Shown piece by piece: positions 61,701 through 64,000 of a DNA stretch of 64,000 bases. The translations under genes were made by a program, and so were the position numbers. This DNA comes from Volvox africanus (lineage: Eukaryota; Chlorophyta; Chlorophyceae; Chlamydomonadales; Volvocaceae): the NCBI GenBank assembly GCA_030268105.1, contig BSDZ01000009.1:1625501-1689500 (forward strand), in the 5' to 3' direction. The number at the start of each line of letters is the position of its first letter. Position 1 is the first letter of the stretch. Under the pieces are notes generated by a model that saw nothing but the letters and a program-made list of their open reading frames with translations, made no database searches and had not been told where the DNA came from.

Positions 61701-63148
61701 CTATCCTTCCGTACAGATCCGATTAAGAAGGACAGCGTCTCGGAAGATGGTACGGCAGAGACGATCGGGAACTGGCTGGCCAGAGACTGAAGCCATGAGG
61801 TGGCTTGCGGGCTGAGTCCACCAGCACGTAGATGGATGTGGTGGTGGTGGTGGTTTCACACACAACGCGCCACATCATCCCATCACATCGATGTCAACGT
61901 TTTAGAGCGCGATGAAGATGGTGAGCGGTTTTGGAGCGACGCCGTCAAACGGGTTCCGAGGACAGCATGGATTTGGGGTAAAGGAATGAACACAAATGGA
62001 TGCAGGAGCGGGGAAAGGGGACGCAGGGAAGGGAGATGTCTTAAGAAAGGTTTCGGATGAAGCTGATAGGTCCATTGTACGCAACACATTGCAACTCCTC
62101 CTTAGTCGTGCAGACTAAGGGGAAAGCAGAAGCGGGGAGACTGAAGCATAGCGGGACATGACTCGACGAACGTTTCATCCCTGTCATTCCTGGCTCAAAC
62201 CCCAGGGGTTTCATCCCTGTCTTCGGCCGCATGTGTATGTGTATGACACGGTATGGGCCAGGACCCCTCCGGCATGGCCGAGCTCGTGGCCTTAAATCCA
62301 ACCCCAAAACCCTATACACACCACTCACTCGCGCGGATCGACGGACGCAAAGTACGACGTTGTAGCCACAACGCCATTGGTGAAAATCTTCTGCTTCGCC
62401 GCCGCTGCTTCCTCTTCGGACATCGCAGCAGCCTTAATAGAGCCCGAATTCGAGTAGGCCTGTGGCAGCAGTGGCACAAGCCCGTGTTAGGACGTAATTC
62501 TTGACCGACGTCGTGGATTAACCGACGCAATTACACAACGGAAAAACGGTGCCTTGTAGCACATTACACGCAGCGCGTCATTCCCAGCGCGAATTTCTTT
62601 CCCTTTCTTTACCAAGGTGGATATTGGAATGACCACTTTTCTGTCGCTCTCTCGATCGTCCAAACTTGCCGTACCTGTGGTACGCGCATCTTTAAAAGCG
62701 CCGTCGCCTCCACCTCAGCGCCTCCCACTTGGCACTCGGGATTGCTGATAGTCGCGTTCCGATCGACTATATTTAAACGCTGCATTCTGAGCTTGAGATT
62801 CAGATCCAAATTCAGTGCCTGACAACTGCTGGAAAGCCCGCGAAGCTTAAGCACAGTGGTGAAGCAGGTGTAGCGTTCCACCTCGCCGTTAGCACCCAGA
62901 GCCTGCCGCGAGTAGTACGAGCTGGAGCCCAAATAACTGGCATTGCCTTCCATAATAACTCGCGCCGGCGTGCTGTTGCCGGTCTGGTTGAGTGTCGTAC
63001 TAACGAACGGCAGTAGCACCCAGCCGCATCGCGCGGTAACGGTGAGCAGTAGCGAGCCGCCACGCTTGCGGAAGGCAGTCAGGGTCGCGATGGGCTTGGA
63101 GCCGCCGCCGGTAAAAGTGACGTCCACAGTAGCGCCGATGCCGCACAG
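58798..63148 (-). CDS. Unrecognised single-pass membrane protein with large ectodomain (5' incomplete)
   Basis: I do not recognise the family. Phase-consistent exons run downwards: 63148-62675, 62459-62329, 61811-61574, 61375-61292, 60949-60878, 60754-60458 and 59976-58798 (stop TGA). They give at least 824 aa. The N-terminal part contains LCGIGATVDVTFTGGGS, paired cysteines and several N-glycosylation sequons (NQT, NST, NAS, NAT, later NVT and NIT), as in a secreted or surface domain. A middle segment (TSWLQSLASQFPIVSAVPSS, VTYQVTQ, VVCLQSPYTEV, GYTSVLYNVTLNITLGPE) is also ectodomain-like. A Ser/Thr/Pro linker then leads to one membrane helix (TVAVVAVAVAVALVVLVALV, next FFAIRSVRRSK). The basic residues after the helix suggest type I topology. 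The cytoplasmic tail of about 300 aa is Ala/Pro/Ser-rich and has no known domain. It may be an adhesion, matrix or receptor-like protein; that is inference only. The AAG acceptor at 60950 is the least certain. Confidence 0.72.
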
Positions 63149-64000
63149 CTGCGCAATATGAAACACCAGGGGGGGGGTTGCGCGTTTCGATGGTTTATTG
63201 TTTACGGCTAGTCGTTACAATTAAGTGAAAATAAGCCAGACCCTAAGTGATAAGCCGCGCACGAACCCCCCTTTGTGTCACCACGTGCTCGTCCATGCTC
63301 GTCCTTGTCTGACTGGTCACTACTAAAGTAACAGAAAAAGCGGTGATGAAAACCCTCTACATATGACCTGTATTCTTACCCTGTGATAACTTCATCTCGA
63401 TTCTAAAACTGACATGTGTAAGAATTATCAGAAAAATAATTTTCTGGTCCCTCCCAACGATCAGGGTCCCGTGAGGTAACTTGGTAGGTCACGCCGTACC
63501 CTGCCATGCATGCTCAAGAAGATTTCCCATCCATGCACCTCAACCTTCGCAACCTCCATGACCTCCCGAACTTCCCAGTCTCCGAAACATTACGTACCGT
63601 ATCGGAGGTAACATTCCCGCCGAGGAAGCTGGGTAGGTGGCACAGGCTTGGGTCCGCACCGTACCGGTCGGCTACCTGCGAGGCTTGCAGGAAGCAACTT
63701 CTAAACCAACCGGGAAGCGATAGAAAGTTTGATATTTTCAACTATATAATTTGTTTCAGATAGTGATTATATTGAAAAATTTACAGCACAGTAGTATTCT
63801 TGGCCATGCCGTTGAGATTGTTCGCACCTATGCAATTGCGCCTGGAGAGGTCGCGGACGACAGGTCGTAGCGCAGCGCTGCACTGACCTGACAGGGATTG
63901 GAGTCTCGATATGTGCATGGATTGCATCCTCCTGAAAGCGAGCACATTCCAGTGGCCACGCTGAGAAGTTTGAGGTCGAAAGCATCGTCCCGGTCGCGAT
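63149..64000 (-). other. Probable upstream exons of the membrane-protein gene, not resolved
   Basis: Minus-strand coding-like pieces occur here. One is near 63600-63720 (SQVADRYGADPSLCHLP and GGNVTSDT with a GTACGT donor). Another is near 63470-63500, where VTYQVTS repeats the VTYQVTQ of the exon at 61375-61292. Splice choices and the start codon cannot be fixed. The gene may continue beyond the window. Confidence 0.35.

Overview
This window looks like nuclear DNA from a green alga of the Volvox/Chlamydomonas group (volvocine Chlorophyceae). The genes are intron-dense, with GT-AG introns of roughly 45 to 1,000 bases or more. Several proteins carry long Gln/Ala/Gly/Ser/Pro low-complexity stretches. 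Introns are full of CA, GT, GTCA, TGTC and GAT microsatellites. TGTAA, the usual volvocine polyadenylation motif, lies downstream of some stop codons. Base composition looks closer to Volvox than to the very GC-rich Chlamydomonas reinhardtii. This placement is inference; no marker gene settles the species. All gene models were built by eye from protein motifs, splice consensus and phase agreement between exons.

Layout: (1) 96-6386, plus strand, 3' part of a PAS-linked class III nucleotide cyclase with guanylyl-cyclase substrate residues. (2) 6387-17414, about 11 kb with no gene I can support. (3) 17415-24205, minus strand, a complete nine-exon DYRK-family protein kinase (about 1,387 aa). (4) 24206-28685, gene-poor, with two local duplications. 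(5) 28686-30256, minus strand, a small four-exon protein resembling the DUF4346 family. It is divergent from (6) 30505-32698, plus strand, the mu subunit of the AP-4 adaptor complex. (7) 34621-39997, minus strand, an eleven-exon mitochondrial-type cysteine desulfurase (NFS1). It is divergent from (8) 41064-55146, plus strand, a Slo/BK-type potassium channel with two RCK domains and very large low-complexity inserts. (9) 55147-58797, no supported gene. (10) 58798-63148 and probably further, minus strand, an unrecognised single-pass membrane protein with a large N-terminal ectodomain.

The genes do not form a pathway. They cover cyclic-nucleotide signalling, phosphorylation, vesicle traffic, Fe-S cluster supply, ion transport and a surface protein, as expected of ordinary euchromatic algal DNA. 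The most notable non-coding signals are a roughly 80-base repeat family found four times, always in introns, and a nearly perfect 53-base inverted repeat inside an intron of the channel gene. No CRISPR array, rRNA gene, complete transposon or convincing tRNA gene was seen.
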